Part shown: in pieces, positions 16,989 to 25,984 of the stretch
Layout of the letters: each line of letters opens with the position of its first letter
Numbering within the stretch: the first letter of the stretch is position 1
DNA from: Eggerthella timonensis
GTDB taxonomy: Bacteria > Actinomycetota > Coriobacteriia > Coriobacteriales > Eggerthellaceae
Length of the DNA: 64,000 bases
Reading direction: 5' to 3'
Assembly (NCBI RefSeq): GCF_900184265.1
Contig: NZ_FXXA01000002.1
Span: 1,010,734-1,074,733, forward strand
Program-made: the position numbers and the translations under genes
Notes under the pieces: generated by a model
The model's database searches: none
Told to the model about the DNA's origin: nothing
The model's input: only the letters and a program-made list of their open reading frames with translations

Positions 16989-19272
16989 GATGAAACGCCT
17001 GGAAGGGGTCGCGCGCATATTCGACGACCGCTGCGCGCCCGTGAGGGGGGCGCAGCGCCTGCTGCGTAAGGGGCCGTACCGCCTCTACGTCGAGGCGGGC
17101 TTCGTCCCGTTCGACGACTATGCCTTCGAGGGGCGGTTCCTTCTGCTGGGGTCGGTGTGCAATGTGGAGGCCCCCACCGGATGCTTGCAGGTGACGGAAG
17201 CGCGTGGGAAGTTCTCGGCGACCGATCTGTACCACGTGATCGCGTGCGACGATGACGACGACACCGTCTATCTGCGGCACGTGCTATCGCGCATCCCGGC
17301 ATCCGCGCATGCGGACATGAGCGGGCAGACCGTGCGCCTCACGGAGAACAGCTTGCGGCATATTCCCGTGCCATGGCCTGAGGCGGACGTTCGCCGCGCG
17401 GTGGCGCGGTACTTGGACGAGTGCGAAGCGCGCTGCCGCGAGAGCGCGGCGCGCTGTCGGCGCCTGTTCGAGAAGGGAGTCGCAGTCTACCGCGAAGCCG
17501 CCGAGCGTTCGTCGCGGACGATGGAGCTGAGAAGCGCCTGCGCGATGCGCGAGGGCTCGCTCCTTCCGGCCGACAAGCGCAGCGCTCAGGGCGCGTTGCC
17601 GGCCGTATCGTCGCAGGGCGTTATGGCGCGTACGGACGAGGAAGGCGTGCGGGAGCCGTGCATCGTCGTGGGGCAGGCGGGGCAGTACCTTGTGGCGTGC
17701 ATGATGGCCGAAGGCGCGTACCCGTTGGCTGACACGGTGGCCTTGACGACGGACGCGTCTGCCCCGCTGACGGTGGATGCGCTCGTGTTCGCGCTCGCCT
17801 CGCTGGGCATCCGTCCGCGCTTGCGCGTGGCCGATCGTGCGGTTGAGGCGCTGGCGCTTCCGCTCGAGAGCCTTGGCTCGTTGGAGATTTCCCTGATCGG
17901 GGAGGACGAGCGGGATGAACGGTACGCCGAGATGCGGGCGATTCTCAGCGAGGTCGAAGAGGGCGAGCGCGCGGTGCGGGAGGCGCGCGCCGCCGCCGCA
18001 ACGCTGGTCGACGACTTGCTTGCTGGGCGCGAAGAGGCGATCAAGCGCTTTGCCGGGCCGACGACGTACGAGGCGCTGGAGGCGCTCGTGCAGGATGTCC
18101 GGTCGGATCTCGCCCATGCGGAAGGCGCGGCCGCGTCGTTGTTCGACGCGGCATGGGAGGTGCTGCCGGTACTGTTCGTGCGCCTGGTCGACGACGGTGA
18201 GGCCTGGGCGCGCGTCCTCGCAGCCGAGGACGCGCTGGCGCAGGTCGATGCGGAGCTCGAGCGTTTCGCTGCCGAGGACGAGGGGCTGTCGTTCCTGAGC
18301 GATCTCGCTTTGAGCGCGTCGTCGTTGGACGCCTCGTCGCAGCGGCGCATGATCGAGCGGGTGCGCGATCTGCGGATCGACCGCGAGGGCGGGACGCTGC
18401 TTCGTTGGCTCGCTCTGGGAAACGAGCCTGAGCCGGACGCGCCGTGCCCCGCTTCCCTCAGCGACCTCCTTGCGCGCATCGCGCTCGCGTTCAACCCTTC
18501 TGCCGCGCAAGCGTACGACCCGCACCTGGGTGCTGGCGATGCGCTGGCGGCGTTGCGACGCCTCGCCCCCGCAGCGCGCTGCGGGGGCCAGACCGCCCGC
18601 TTCTCCGATGCGCTCGCGGCGAAGCTGGCTGCGCGCTGTGAAGGATGGTCCTTCGGCGACGGCGCGCTGGCCGTGGGCTCCGCGTTGACCGAGGACGCGC
18701 ATGCGGGTGAGCTTGCCGACACGGTGGTGTCGGTGCTGCCTCCCAACCAGGGGGAATGGACCGACCATGCGCCCGACCCCGGCGATGCGCGCTGGAAGTT
18801 CGGCGTTCCTCCGCGGAACAAATCGAACCTCGCATGGGTGCAGCAGGCGTTTGCCCATCGGGCTCCGGACGGCATCGCCGTGCTGGCGGCGAGCAATGCC
18901 GTGCTGCACGAATCGAGGGGCTGCGAGCCTCAGGTGCGCGCCGCCATGATCGGATCGGGATGCGTCCGCGCGGTCGTGTCCCTGCCCGGGGGCCTGTTCG
19001 ATGACGGAAGGGCTCCGCTCAGCATCATCGTCCTGGGAGACGAGCGCGCGACGCCGTTCGAGACGCTGTTCGTCAATGCGCTGGAATGCGGCGTGCCGAG
19101 CGGATCGACGGCGGCACGCGAGCTTTCGATGGGGGCGCGCGACCGTGTCGTGTCGACCGTGGAGCGGTGGGTTGCGACCGGTTCGTGCGCGCACGTTCCC
19201 GGGTTCGCTCGCAGCGTGCCGATGGGCGAGGTTGCCGCCTTGGGCGATCTGACTCCCTGGTCGTACGTGTGA
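16978..19272 (+). CDS. Fused HsdS-like (two recognition domains) and degenerate HsdM-like methyltransferase
   Basis: 764 residues. Residues ~5-140 resemble a type I restriction specificity domain (VPFDDYAFEGRFLLLG, TENSLRHIPVPWPEADVRRA), followed by a helical spacer. Residues ~190-310 look like a second one (GALPAVSSQGVM, EEGVREPCIVVGQAGQYLVA). A long alpha-helical stretch (310-480) follows. Residues ~490-700 follow the HsdM fold: DPHLGAGDAL at 514-523 stands for motif I (DPxxGxG); then SVLPPNQGEW at 585-594, where NPPF/Y is expected; then SNLAWVQQAFAHRAPDGIAV and SLPGGLFDDGRAP. The motif IV Asn is replaced by Leu, and Asn instead of an aromatic residue follows the prolines, so adenine methylation is doubtful. 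It overlaps the LuxR gene by 11 bp. No HsdR nuclease is nearby. It may be a sequence-specific DNA-binding protein; this is inference. Confidence 0.7.
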   Translation: MAIEMKRLEGVARIFDDRCAPVRGAQRLLRKGPYRLYVEAGFVPFDDYAFEGRFLLLGSVCNVEAPTGCLQVTEARGKFSATDLYHVIACDDDDDTVYLRHVLSRIPASAHADMSGQTVRLTENSLRHIPVPWPEADVRRAVARYLDECEARCRESAARCRRLFEKGVAVYREAAERSSRTMELRSACAMREGSLLPADKRSAQGALPAVSSQGVMARTDEEGVREPCIVVGQAGQYLVACMMAEGAYPLADTVALTTDASAPLTVDALVFALASLGIRPRLRVADRAVEALALPLESLGSLEISLIGEDERDERYAEMRAILSEVEEGERAVREARAAAATLVDDLLAGREEAIKRFAGPTTYEALEALVQDVRSDLAHAEGAAASLFDAAWEVLPVLFVRLVDDGEAWARVLAAEDALAQVDAELERFAAEDEGLSFLSDLALSASSLDASSQRRMIERVRDLRIDREGGTLLRWLALGNEPEPDAPCPASLSDLLARIALAFNPSAAQAYDPHLGAGDALAALRRLAPAARCGGQTARFSDALAAKLAARCEGWSFGDGALAVGSALTEDAHAGELADTVVSVLPPNQGEWTDHAPDPGDARWKFGVPPRNKSNLAWVQQAFAHRAPDGIAVLAASNAVLHESRGCEPQVRAAMIGSGCVRAVVSLPGGLFDDGRAPLSIIVLGDERATPFETLFVNALECGVPSGSTAARELSMGARDRVVSTVERWVATGSCAHVPGFARSVPMGEVAALGDLTPWSYV

Positions 19273-19279
19273 CATCGAG

Positions 19280-19314
19280 AAGCCCCGTGCGGCGGGAGGG
19301 GGCCGGCGGGGCTT
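19280..19314. terminator. Terminator-like hairpin
   Basis: AAGCCCCG (19280-19287) pairs with CGGGGCTT (19307-19314) between convergent genes. The G-rich loop (GCGGCGGGAGGGGGCCGG) nearly repeats a segment at about 13373-13389, downstream of the toxin gene. Confidence 0.55.
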
Positions 19315-19366
19315 GGTGCTCGAGGCTCGGGGCTCGCTTGGGCGTGCCCCGAGCCTACGGGGAGGG

Positions 19367-21226
19367 CTACTTCGCGGAAGCCGTCACGGTATTGACGCGC
19401 TCGGCCTCGGGCATCATGGCGCTGACGATCTCGAGATCGGCGATCTCCTTCTCGGCGTCTCCTCCTGCGGCGTTGATGCCGGCGATGCGACCGAACGTCA
19501 GGCAGCGGCCGTGGTTCGTGCCGGGGCAGATGGTGGGGTAATCGTTCGAGAAGTACTCGCCGCCCGCGGCGCCGCACACGTACAGGCCCTCGATGGGGTT
19601 GTTCTCCTCGTCGAGGATGTGGCACGCCGTGTCCTGGCGCAGGCCGCCCGAGGCGGCAAGCAGCGTGGAGACCAGCTGACCGGCGAAGTACGGCGGCGTG
19701 TCGATAGGCCACAGGATCTCAGGACGCTTGCCGAAGTCATCGTCGTTGCCTTTGGCGGCCAGCTCGTTGTAGCGTGCGACGGTAGCCTTCAGCCCTTCGG
19801 CGTCGATGCCCGCCTTCTCGGCCAGTTCGTCCAGCGTGTCGGCCTGGAACAGCAGCCCCTGGTCGATCTTCGCCTGACGCAGTTTCAGCTCCACGTCCAT
19901 GTCGAACGGCACGCCGAAGCGACGGTACTGCTGGTCAGACGAGATGCCGCCCGAGATGCCGTCGTTGCACGACTGAGCGAACGATTCAAGCGAGTTCGCA
20001 TCGTAGATGGTGAACGCCTTGCCTTCAGGCTGGTACGATTTCACGCACGATTTCGACTGCGTGTTCACGTCCTCGTTCATGAAACGCTGCCCGTTCTTGT
20101 TCACGTGCAGGAAGTTATAGCTTTGGGCACCGGATTCCAGGTGGATGGTAGCGCAGTGCGGCTCGGAAGGCTGCATGGCGCCGCCGATCCACATGGCCTG
20201 CTTGTGCAGGTCGCCGGTGGAGATGCCGAAAGGGATGTACAGGCGGCTGTCGGCGTGCCAGGTGAAGGGCTGGTAACGCGTGCGCATCTCGTCGTCATCC
20301 AGGTAGTCGCCCGTGGCCACGATCACGGACTTCGCGTTGATTTGCTTGTACGAACCCTCCGCGCCCACAATGGCACCCGTAACGGGTCCGTTTCCGTCGC
20401 GCAGCAAGCGAGCGCACGGCGTTTCGTAGCGGTACTCCACGCCCAGCTTCTCTCCCTGTTCGATAACCGCGGGGATGAGCACGGCCATCCCAAGGCCCTT
20501 GGACACGCCGTCGAGGTACACGAAGTCGGTGGTGTCATCGTAGAAGAAGTGCGTGATGGGCTCCTCGGTGTAGTCGGGGCCCTTGTAGTAGCCGGCCCAC
20601 AGCGTGGGCTGCAAGCCCGACTCGGCCACGAGGTCCACGAGCCAGTCCATGCACGCGCCTGACTTCTTTGCGAATTGCCATAGCAGCGGCTCTTTCACGC
20701 GACCCGTGGCCCATTCGGTCAGCCGGCGCACGATGTGCGCGTAGTCGGCCTCCTCGAACCAGCCTTCTTCGACATACTGCTTCACGATCTTCGAGCCGTA
20801 TGCGGTGATGTGTCCGCCGCGGCCGGAATACGTGTTGCACTTCTCGATGCAAAGCGTTTTCGCGCCTTCCTGCGCAGCGGCGACCGAGGCGATGGCGCCT
20901 GCGAATCCGCAGCCCACCACGAGCACGTCCACATCCTCGGTACCGGTGATCTGATCGGCGGGAATGTCGGCCGGGGGCGTCATGAACGACCACTCGACGG
21001 CAGCGTTCGCGCCCAACGGGTTGTTGGCGAGGCTCGCGGAATCGGCCGCGCCGCCAGCCGACGCCGTGCCCTCGGCCCCCTTGCTCTCGGCGGCTTGGGT
21101 GCCGCTGGGCGCGCAACCGGCGAGGCCGGCTCCTGCGGCACCCAAGCCGGCCAGGCCCGCTCCGATGAGGAACTGGCGGCGAGAAACTCCCGTTGAGGCG
21201 TGTGCGGCGCATTCGTTTTTCGACAT
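19367..21226 (-). CDS. Tat-exported FAD-dependent reductase
   Basis: A 619-residue flavoprotein with a longer N-terminus: RR at 16-17 (SRRQFLIGAG) and GAGLAGC with Cys38. The FAD motif is VVGCGFAGAIASVAA. Later segments include YSGRGGHITAYGSK, ATGDYLDDDEM and VCGAAGGEYFSNDYPTICPG. The start follows GAGGGAG. The acidic Ala/Ser-rich linker after Cys38 probably spaces the enzyme from its lipid anchor. The divergent LuxR gene at 21452 is the likely regulator. No electron-transfer partner is adjacent. Substrate unknown. Confidence 0.85.
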   Translation of the reverse strand: MSKNECAAHASTGVSRRQFLIGAGLAGLGAAGAGLAGCAPSGTQAAESKGAEGTASAGGAADSASLANNPLGANAAVEWSFMTPPADIPADQITGTEDVDVLVVGCGFAGAIASVAAAQEGAKTLCIEKCNTYSGRGGHITAYGSKIVKQYVEEGWFEEADYAHIVRRLTEWATGRVKEPLLWQFAKKSGACMDWLVDLVAESGLQPTLWAGYYKGPDYTEEPITHFFYDDTTDFVYLDGVSKGLGMAVLIPAVIEQGEKLGVEYRYETPCARLLRDGNGPVTGAIVGAEGSYKQINAKSVIVATGDYLDDDEMRTRYQPFTWHADSRLYIPFGISTGDLHKQAMWIGGAMQPSEPHCATIHLESGAQSYNFLHVNKNGQRFMNEDVNTQSKSCVKSYQPEGKAFTIYDANSLESFAQSCNDGISGGISSDQQYRRFGVPFDMDVELKLRQAKIDQGLLFQADTLDELAEKAGIDAEGLKATVARYNELAAKGNDDDFGKRPEILWPIDTPPYFAGQLVSTLLAASGGLRQDTACHILDEENNPIEGLYVCGAAGGEYFSNDYPTICPGTNHGRCLTFGRIAGINAAGGDAEKEIADLEIVSAMMPEAERVNTVTASAK

Positions 21227-21359
21227 GATTGAACTCCCTCTCTCCCTGATGCTCGCTGATCGACTACGGTGGACGCGGTCGATCTCCTGGCGCAGACCAT
21301 ACCGAAGCTGCGGCGCGCCCGGCTATCCCCTTTGCGCGGTAAATCGCCAGAAATCGAAT

Positions 21360-21378
21360 CTACCCCCGGAAGGGGTAG
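21360..21378. promoter_or_regulatory. Inverted repeat CTACCCC / GGGGTAG
   Basis: CTACCCC (21360-21366) and GGGGTAG (21372-21378) form a 7-bp dyad with a 5-bp spacer in the divergent flavoprotein/LuxR gap 21227-21451. It is a candidate operator or a small hairpin. Confidence 0.4.
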
Positions 21379-21451
21379 GCGAACGATGTTGGCGCGGGCG
21401 TGCGCTGTGCTACCATGCAATCCACGGAAACAAGCAGCTCGGGGAGGGGCG

Positions 21452-23002
21452 ATGGAGACCGTGCCAAACGAACAGGAAAGCCGCAGCCGGGATGTTCCGC
21501 CCAGCTGCGGCTTGACGGGATGGCAGGAGCGTCACGGCATGCTGCGCTCGTTTCGCCGCGAGATGCGTGTGCATCCACGGTTGTCGGTGGGTTTCGGCCT
21601 GTTTTGGACGTGGGTGTGGCTGGTGTTCCAGACGACGTTCTTCAATCCCCCGTTCCTTGCGGCGCTCGACTTCCCGCTGCCCGGATGGATCGTGCCGTTG
21701 TCGGCGTACGCCTGCACGTTCCTGGTGTTGGGACTGGCTTTCAAATGGAAGCGTGCCGTGCCGCAGGGGAGGTGGTACTGCATCGCCGTGCCTGCTTCCA
21801 TGTCGGCGGGTGTGGCCACATGCGGCGTGCTCTCGTTCTCCCCGCTCACCGTGGCGCCGGTGAACGAAGCGGTCGTGTGCCTGGGAGGCTTGCTCATGGG
21901 GGCTGGCACGGCATGCTTGCACGTTGAATGGGGTCGTGCGTTCGGCGATTTGGGCCCGCGCATCACCATCTTGCACGGCGTGGTGGGAACGCTCGTCGCC
22001 GCCCTGATCACGGTTGTCATCACGCTGTTGCCGGCGTATGCGGTATGGGTCGTCGCGCTTCTCGTGCCCTCCGCCAGCATGATGCTGCTCGCGAAGGACG
22101 CTCCCGCAACGCCGCAGCTGCTTTCGTACGGCTTGGAAGCGCAGCTGCGCGTTCCGCGCAGGTTCCTCGTCACGTCGTTCATCCAGGGGGTTTCGTTCGG
22201 CATCGTGCAAGCCGTGTTGCTGCTCGGTGGCGGCGAAGAGCCCGTGGTCGCGCTCTCGGCAGTCAGCTTCGCCCTGTCCGCCTTGGCTTTGCTCACCTGT
22301 GCGCTCTTCTTCCGAATGGATTTCAACCAGCTGATCTACCAGGTGGGGTTCCTCATCATGTCGGTCGGATTTCTCGTGCTGGCCGTGATCGGCCCTGATG
22401 CGCTCGGCGGTCTGCTCATCCACGCGATGGGCTACCGTTTCGTCGACATCATGTTGTGGGCGCTCTGTGCGTTCCTCATCAGTCAACGCGGTCTGCCGGC
22501 CAACTGGGTGTTCGCCATCACGACGTGCGTTCTGCTGCTCGGGCAGATCGCCGGCGCTTTCGTGGGCAGCACCATGGTGGCGGCCATGCCCATCACGGTG
22601 CATACGGCTCGCGACCTGGCTACCGTCATGGTGTTCGTCCTGCTGGCAAGTTCGCTCGTGATGAGCGACCGCAAGAACCTGCAAATGGGGTGGGGCATGG
22701 CGCGGCCCGGCGACATCGGCGCGGTGCCCGACAGTTTCGATCAGGCGTGCGATCTGGTATGCCGCCGCAGCGATTTGACCGCGCGCGAATGCGAAGTGCT
22801 CGCCATGCTGGCGCGCGGGGCCAGCCGCGCGGTCATCTGCGACGAGCTGACGTTGTCGAAGGAGACGGTGAAAACCCATGTGCGCAACATCTACCGCAAG
22901 ATGGGCATTCACTCGCAACAGGATCTGCTGGCGGCCGTCGTGGCCGAGCAGCGCGCGCTTGGCATGCAGGAGGAGGGCGAGCTCATCGAGGCCGCCTTGT
23001 GA
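21452..23002 (+). CDS. LuxR-family membrane regulator
   Basis: 516 residues from ATG 21452, set by GGGGAGGGGC. A soluble N-terminal tail of about 50 residues is followed by 10-12 membrane segments and the LuxR helix-turn-helix (LTARECEVLAMLARGASRA, KETVKTHVRNIYRKMGIHSQ). It closely resembles the regulator at 44481-: both contain a KMDFNxLIYQVGF-type segment (RMDFNQLIYQVGF here), which suggests duplication of whole modules. Its probable target is the divergent flavoprotein gene at 21226. Confidence 0.88.
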   Translation: METVPNEQESRSRDVPPSCGLTGWQERHGMLRSFRREMRVHPRLSVGFGLFWTWVWLVFQTTFFNPPFLAALDFPLPGWIVPLSAYACTFLVLGLAFKWKRAVPQGRWYCIAVPASMSAGVATCGVLSFSPLTVAPVNEAVVCLGGLLMGAGTACLHVEWGRAFGDLGPRITILHGVVGTLVAALITVVITLLPAYAVWVVALLVPSASMMLLAKDAPATPQLLSYGLEAQLRVPRRFLVTSFIQGVSFGIVQAVLLLGGGEEPVVALSAVSFALSALALLTCALFFRMDFNQLIYQVGFLIMSVGFLVLAVIGPDALGGLLIHAMGYRFVDIMLWALCAFLISQRGLPANWVFAITTCVLLLGQIAGAFVGSTMVAAMPITVHTARDLATVMVFVLLASSLVMSDRKNLQMGWGMARPGDIGAVPDSFDQACDLVCRRSDLTARECEVLAMLARGASRAVICDELTLSKETVKTHVRNIYRKMGIHSQQDLLAAVVAEQRALGMQEEGELIEAAL

Positions 23003-23171
23003 CGCGTCGCCATCCTCGAAAACTTCTTGAAACATTTCGCCGTTAGTTTGATTACGGCAAGTTGATCACGTGGTTTGCCCGGCTGCCGTGCTATCGTATG
23101 CGGATGGCCCCTCCGCAGGCGCAGCGGACGGGCGCCCCGCTTTGAACGCAACGAGTAAGGAGCGCATCCTC

Positions 23172-25262
23172 ATGGCGAAGGTTTCGGATATTTACGGCTC
23201 GATGGTGTTCAACGAGCACACGATGCAGGAGCGCCTTCCTTCTGCAACGTACAAGAGCCTGATCAAAACCATGAAAGAGGGTAAGCCCCTCGAGATCGAG
23301 GTGGCCAACGTCGTGGCGCACGCCATGAAGGAATGGGCCATCGAGAAGGGGGCGACCCACTTCACGCACTGGTTCCAGCCTCTGACCGGCATCACGTCCG
23401 AGAAGCACGACAGCTTCCTCGATCCGTGCAGCGACGGTCGCGCCATCATGAGCTTTTCCGGCAAGGAGCTGATCCAAGGCGAGCCCGATGCGTCGAGCTT
23501 CCCGTCCGGCGGCTTGCGCGCCACCTTCGAGGCCCGCGGCTACACCGCTTGGGACCCCACCTCCTACGCGTTCATCAAAGACGAGGTGCTGTGCATTCCC
23601 ACCGCCTTCTGCTCCTACACCGGCGAGGCGCTCGACAAGAAGACGCCGCTGCTGCGTTCGATGAGCGCCGTCGAAGAGCAGGCCAACCGCGTGCTCGCCC
23701 TGTTCGGCGAGCCGCATCAGCGCATCGTGCCCACCTTGGGGGCCGAGCAGGAGTACTTCCTCGTCTCCGAGAAAGCCTATGCGCAGCGGCAGGACCTTAT
23801 CATGACGGGCCGCACGCTGTTCGGCTACGCGCCCTGCAAAGGCCAGGAGCTCGACGAGCACTACTTCGGCGCGATCCGCCCCACCGTCAACGAGTTCATG
23901 AAGGAGCTTGACGACGAGCTGTGGGCGCTCGGCGTGCCGGCGCGCACGAAGCACAACGAGGTGGCCCCGGCCCAGCACGAGCTGGCGCCCATCTTCACGA
24001 ACGTGAACCGCGGCGTGGACGAGAACCTCCTCACGATGGAGAAGATGCGCCTGCTGGCATCGCATCACGGCTTGGTGTGCCTGCAGCACGAGAAGCCGTT
24101 CGAGGGCATCAACGGCTCGGGCAAGCACAACAACTGGTCGCTGTCGGCCGGCAAGAAGAACCTGTTCGACCCCGGCGAGAGCCCCATGGACAACCTGCGC
24201 TTCCTCGTGTTTCTCACGGGCGTCATCCAGGCTGTGGACGACTACCAGGAGCTCCTGCGCATGTCGGTGGCCTCCGCCGGCAACGACCATCGCCTCGGCG
24301 CCGACGAGGCGCCGCCGGCCATCATCTCGATCTTCCTCGGCGACGAGCTTGACGCCATCGTGGACGCGCTCATCGACGACCACGAGTACACGAGCGCAGA
24401 CAAAGTGGCCATGGACCTGGGCGTGGCCGTGCTGCCGAACTTCCTCAAGGACAACACCGACCGCAACCGCACCTCTCCGTTCGCGTTCACGGGCAACAAG
24501 TTCGAGTTCCGCATGCCGGGCTCGTCGGTGAACCTGTCGGACGCGAACATGATCCTGAACACGGCGATGGCGAAGAGCCTCAAGGATTTCGCCGACGCGA
24601 TGGAAGGCAAGGCGGGCGAGGAGTTCGAAGCCGCCGCCATCTCCTATATTCGCGACGTGCTGACGGCGCATCAGCGCATCATCTTCAACGGCAACGGGTA
24701 CGCCGACGAGTGGACGATCGAGGCCGAGCGCCGCGGTCTGGCCAACCACCCCACGACGGCCGACGCCCTGCCGTGCTTCGTCGATCCGAAGAGCATCGCG
24801 CTGTTCGAGGAGTTCGGCGTGCTCACGGAGACCGAGGTGCGCAGCCGCTACGAGGTGAAGCTGGAGAAGTACAACAAGCTGCTGAACATCGAGGTGCGCA
24901 CGATGAAGCGCATGGTTCGGCGCGCGTTTCTGCCGGCGATCAACGACTATGCGGCCGAGGTGGCCGGCAACATCAACGCCATTCGCGCGGCCTGCGCCGG
25001 TGCCGACACCGATCAGCAGGAAGAGCTGCTGCGCCGTCTGCTGCTGGGCATCAAAGAGATCGACACGCAGCTGCGCACCCTGGGCAAGCTGCATCACGAG
25101 ACGCTAGAGATCGAAAGCGAGCAGGAGAAGGCGAACACCTACGCGCACGAGGTGATCCCGGTCATGGACAAGCTGCGCGCCGCCGTCGATGGGCTCGAAG
25201 TGCTCGTGGACCGCGACCATTGGCCCGTTCCGACGTACAACGACATCCTGTTCTACGTGTAA
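23172..25262 (+). CDS. glnN: Type III glutamine synthetase
   Basis: 696 residues, the usual length of the GSIII family (~700) and much longer than GlnA. It makes glutamine from glutamate, ammonia and ATP in the cytoplasm. Family motifs are clear: ARTKHNEVAPAQHELAPIF, NGSGKHNNWSLSAGKKN, ALPCFVDPKS, and FRMPGSSVNLSDANMILN near the nucleotide and metal sites. The start follows AAGGAGCGC; upstream in-frame codons lack a ribosome site. It stands alone with its own terminator at 25286. The 169-bp upstream gap holds AT-rich promoter-like sequence but no clear -35/-10 pair. Confidence 0.95.
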   Translation: MAKVSDIYGSMVFNEHTMQERLPSATYKSLIKTMKEGKPLEIEVANVVAHAMKEWAIEKGATHFTHWFQPLTGITSEKHDSFLDPCSDGRAIMSFSGKELIQGEPDASSFPSGGLRATFEARGYTAWDPTSYAFIKDEVLCIPTAFCSYTGEALDKKTPLLRSMSAVEEQANRVLALFGEPHQRIVPTLGAEQEYFLVSEKAYAQRQDLIMTGRTLFGYAPCKGQELDEHYFGAIRPTVNEFMKELDDELWALGVPARTKHNEVAPAQHELAPIFTNVNRGVDENLLTMEKMRLLASHHGLVCLQHEKPFEGINGSGKHNNWSLSAGKKNLFDPGESPMDNLRFLVFLTGVIQAVDDYQELLRMSVASAGNDHRLGADEAPPAIISIFLGDELDAIVDALIDDHEYTSADKVAMDLGVAVLPNFLKDNTDRNRTSPFAFTGNKFEFRMPGSSVNLSDANMILNTAMAKSLKDFADAMEGKAGEEFEAAAISYIRDVLTAHQRIIFNGNGYADEWTIEAERRGLANHPTTADALPCFVDPKSIALFEEFGVLTETEVRSRYEVKLEKYNKLLNIEVRTMKRMVRRAFLPAINDYAAEVAGNINAIRAACAGADTDQQEELLRRLLLGIKEIDTQLRTLGKLHHETLEIESEQEKANTYAHEVIPVMDKLRAAVDGLEVLVDRDHWPVPTYNDILFYV

Positions 25263-25285
25263 GAACCTGCATAATTCGGCATACG

Positions 25286-25324
25286 AAGCGCCCCGGTTCG
25301 GAATGGACCGAGGCGCTTCTTTTC
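25286..25324 (+). terminator. Rho-independent terminator of glnN
   Basis: GAAGCGCCCCGGT and GACCGAGGCGCTTC pair over about 13 bp with one G-T wobble, and TTTT follows at 25321. It lies 24 bp after the glnN stop. Confidence 0.8.
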
Positions 25325-25411
25325 GGGCGGTACGCATAAGGTCACGCGCGATTCGCTTGCCACGCCGTTGCGCTTACCGATTACCCTTTGGTGTCGTGCG
25401 ATGTCGCAGAC

Positions 25412-25534
25412 TTTGGCAAAAAAATCGACTTAGGAAGATTCTGGCAGTCATGGATAATTAGCGACCTGGGGTTTCGTGATGAGCTTACCCTGGAAACCGT
25501 CGAATCATCTTCCTAAGTCGATTTTTTTGCCAAA
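25412..25534. repeat. 123-bp element with perfect 28-bp terminal inverted repeats
   Basis: The left arm 25412-25439 begins TTTGGCAAAAAAATCGAC and the right arm 25507-25534 ends GTCGATTTTTTTGCCAAA. The arms are perfect reverse complements over 28 bp and flank a 67-bp core with no gene. It lies between glnN and the convergent SMR genes. It could be a MITE-like relic or a large cruciform/transcript structure. The rest of 25325-25613 holds only the hairpin at 25561. Confidence 0.8.
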
Positions 25535-25560
25535 TTCGCTATCCTCTGACGACCAGATTG

Positions 25561-25592
25561 GCGGTGTCGCTCGAGGTTTCGTGCGACACCGC
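25561..25592. terminator. Hairpin downstream of the SMR operon
   Basis: GCGGTGTCGC (25561-25570) and GCGACACCGC (25583-25592) form a perfect 10-bp stem with a 12-base loop, 21 bp past the stop of the minus-strand SMR gene. No T-run is present, so the terminator role is tentative. Confidence 0.45.
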
Positions 25593-25613
25593 ACGAGGGG
25601 GTCGGCGTTTGCC

Positions 25614-25982
25614 TTACCGTGCATCGCCTGCTTGCTTGCGCCGATCTTCGATCTCCTGCGTGCCCTGGTTCAGCAGCACCACGCCGCCGACGACGAGCGC
25701 GATGCCGACGCACGTGATCCAGTTGAAGGGGTCTCCCCAGACGATGATGCCGATGGCGGCCGTCAGCACGGTGCCCACGCCGCCCCAGATGCCGTACACG
25801 AGGCCCAGCGGCAAATGCTTCAGCGTGAATGTGAGCAGCGTGAACGACGCGAGGTAGCCGATAAGGGTCAGCACCGTGAACAGCGGCACGGTGAACCCAA
25901 CCGAGAGCTTCATCATCGTGGTGGCGAACACTTCGAGCACGATGGATACGCTCAACAGCGCATACGGATGAATGCGGTCCAT
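25614..25982 (-). CDS. SMR-family efflux subunit (larger partner)
   Basis: 122 residues with four membrane segments typical of small multidrug resistance proteins (SugE/EmrE/EbrAB). The conserved acidic membrane residue is in SIVLEVFATTMMKLS, and LPLGLVYGIWGGVGTVLTA is the family signature. A short charged tail (EIEDRRKQAGDAR) extends beyond the usual ~105 residues. It lies 2 bp after the partner gene at 25985-26302, so the pair likely forms a heterodimeric proton-coupled exporter of cationic compounds. The start follows GGGAGCG. Confidence 0.9.
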   Translation of the reverse strand: MDRIHPYALLSVSIVLEVFATTMMKLSVGFTVPLFTVLTLIGYLASFTLLTFTLKHLPLGLVYGIWGGVGTVLTAAIGIIVWGDPFNWITCVGIALVVGGVVLLNQGTQEIEDRRKQAGDAR

Positions 25983-25984
25983 GA

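Noticed and set aside
16978-19272. Interpretation as an active type I restriction-modification locus
   Set aside because: No HsdR helicase-nuclease gene is present in the window, the methyltransferase motif IV is altered, and the gene is coupled to a LuxR regulator instead.
17284-19275. 663-codon minus-strand open frame opposite the HsdS-HsdM-like gene
   Set aside because: Arg/His/Gln-rich shadow translation without recognisable motifs. The plus-strand frame has clear HsdS- and HsdM-like segments and a ribosome site.
23091-25097. 668-codon minus-strand open frame opposite glnN
   Set aside because: glnN is unambiguous and the reverse frame is a low-complexity high-GC shadow.
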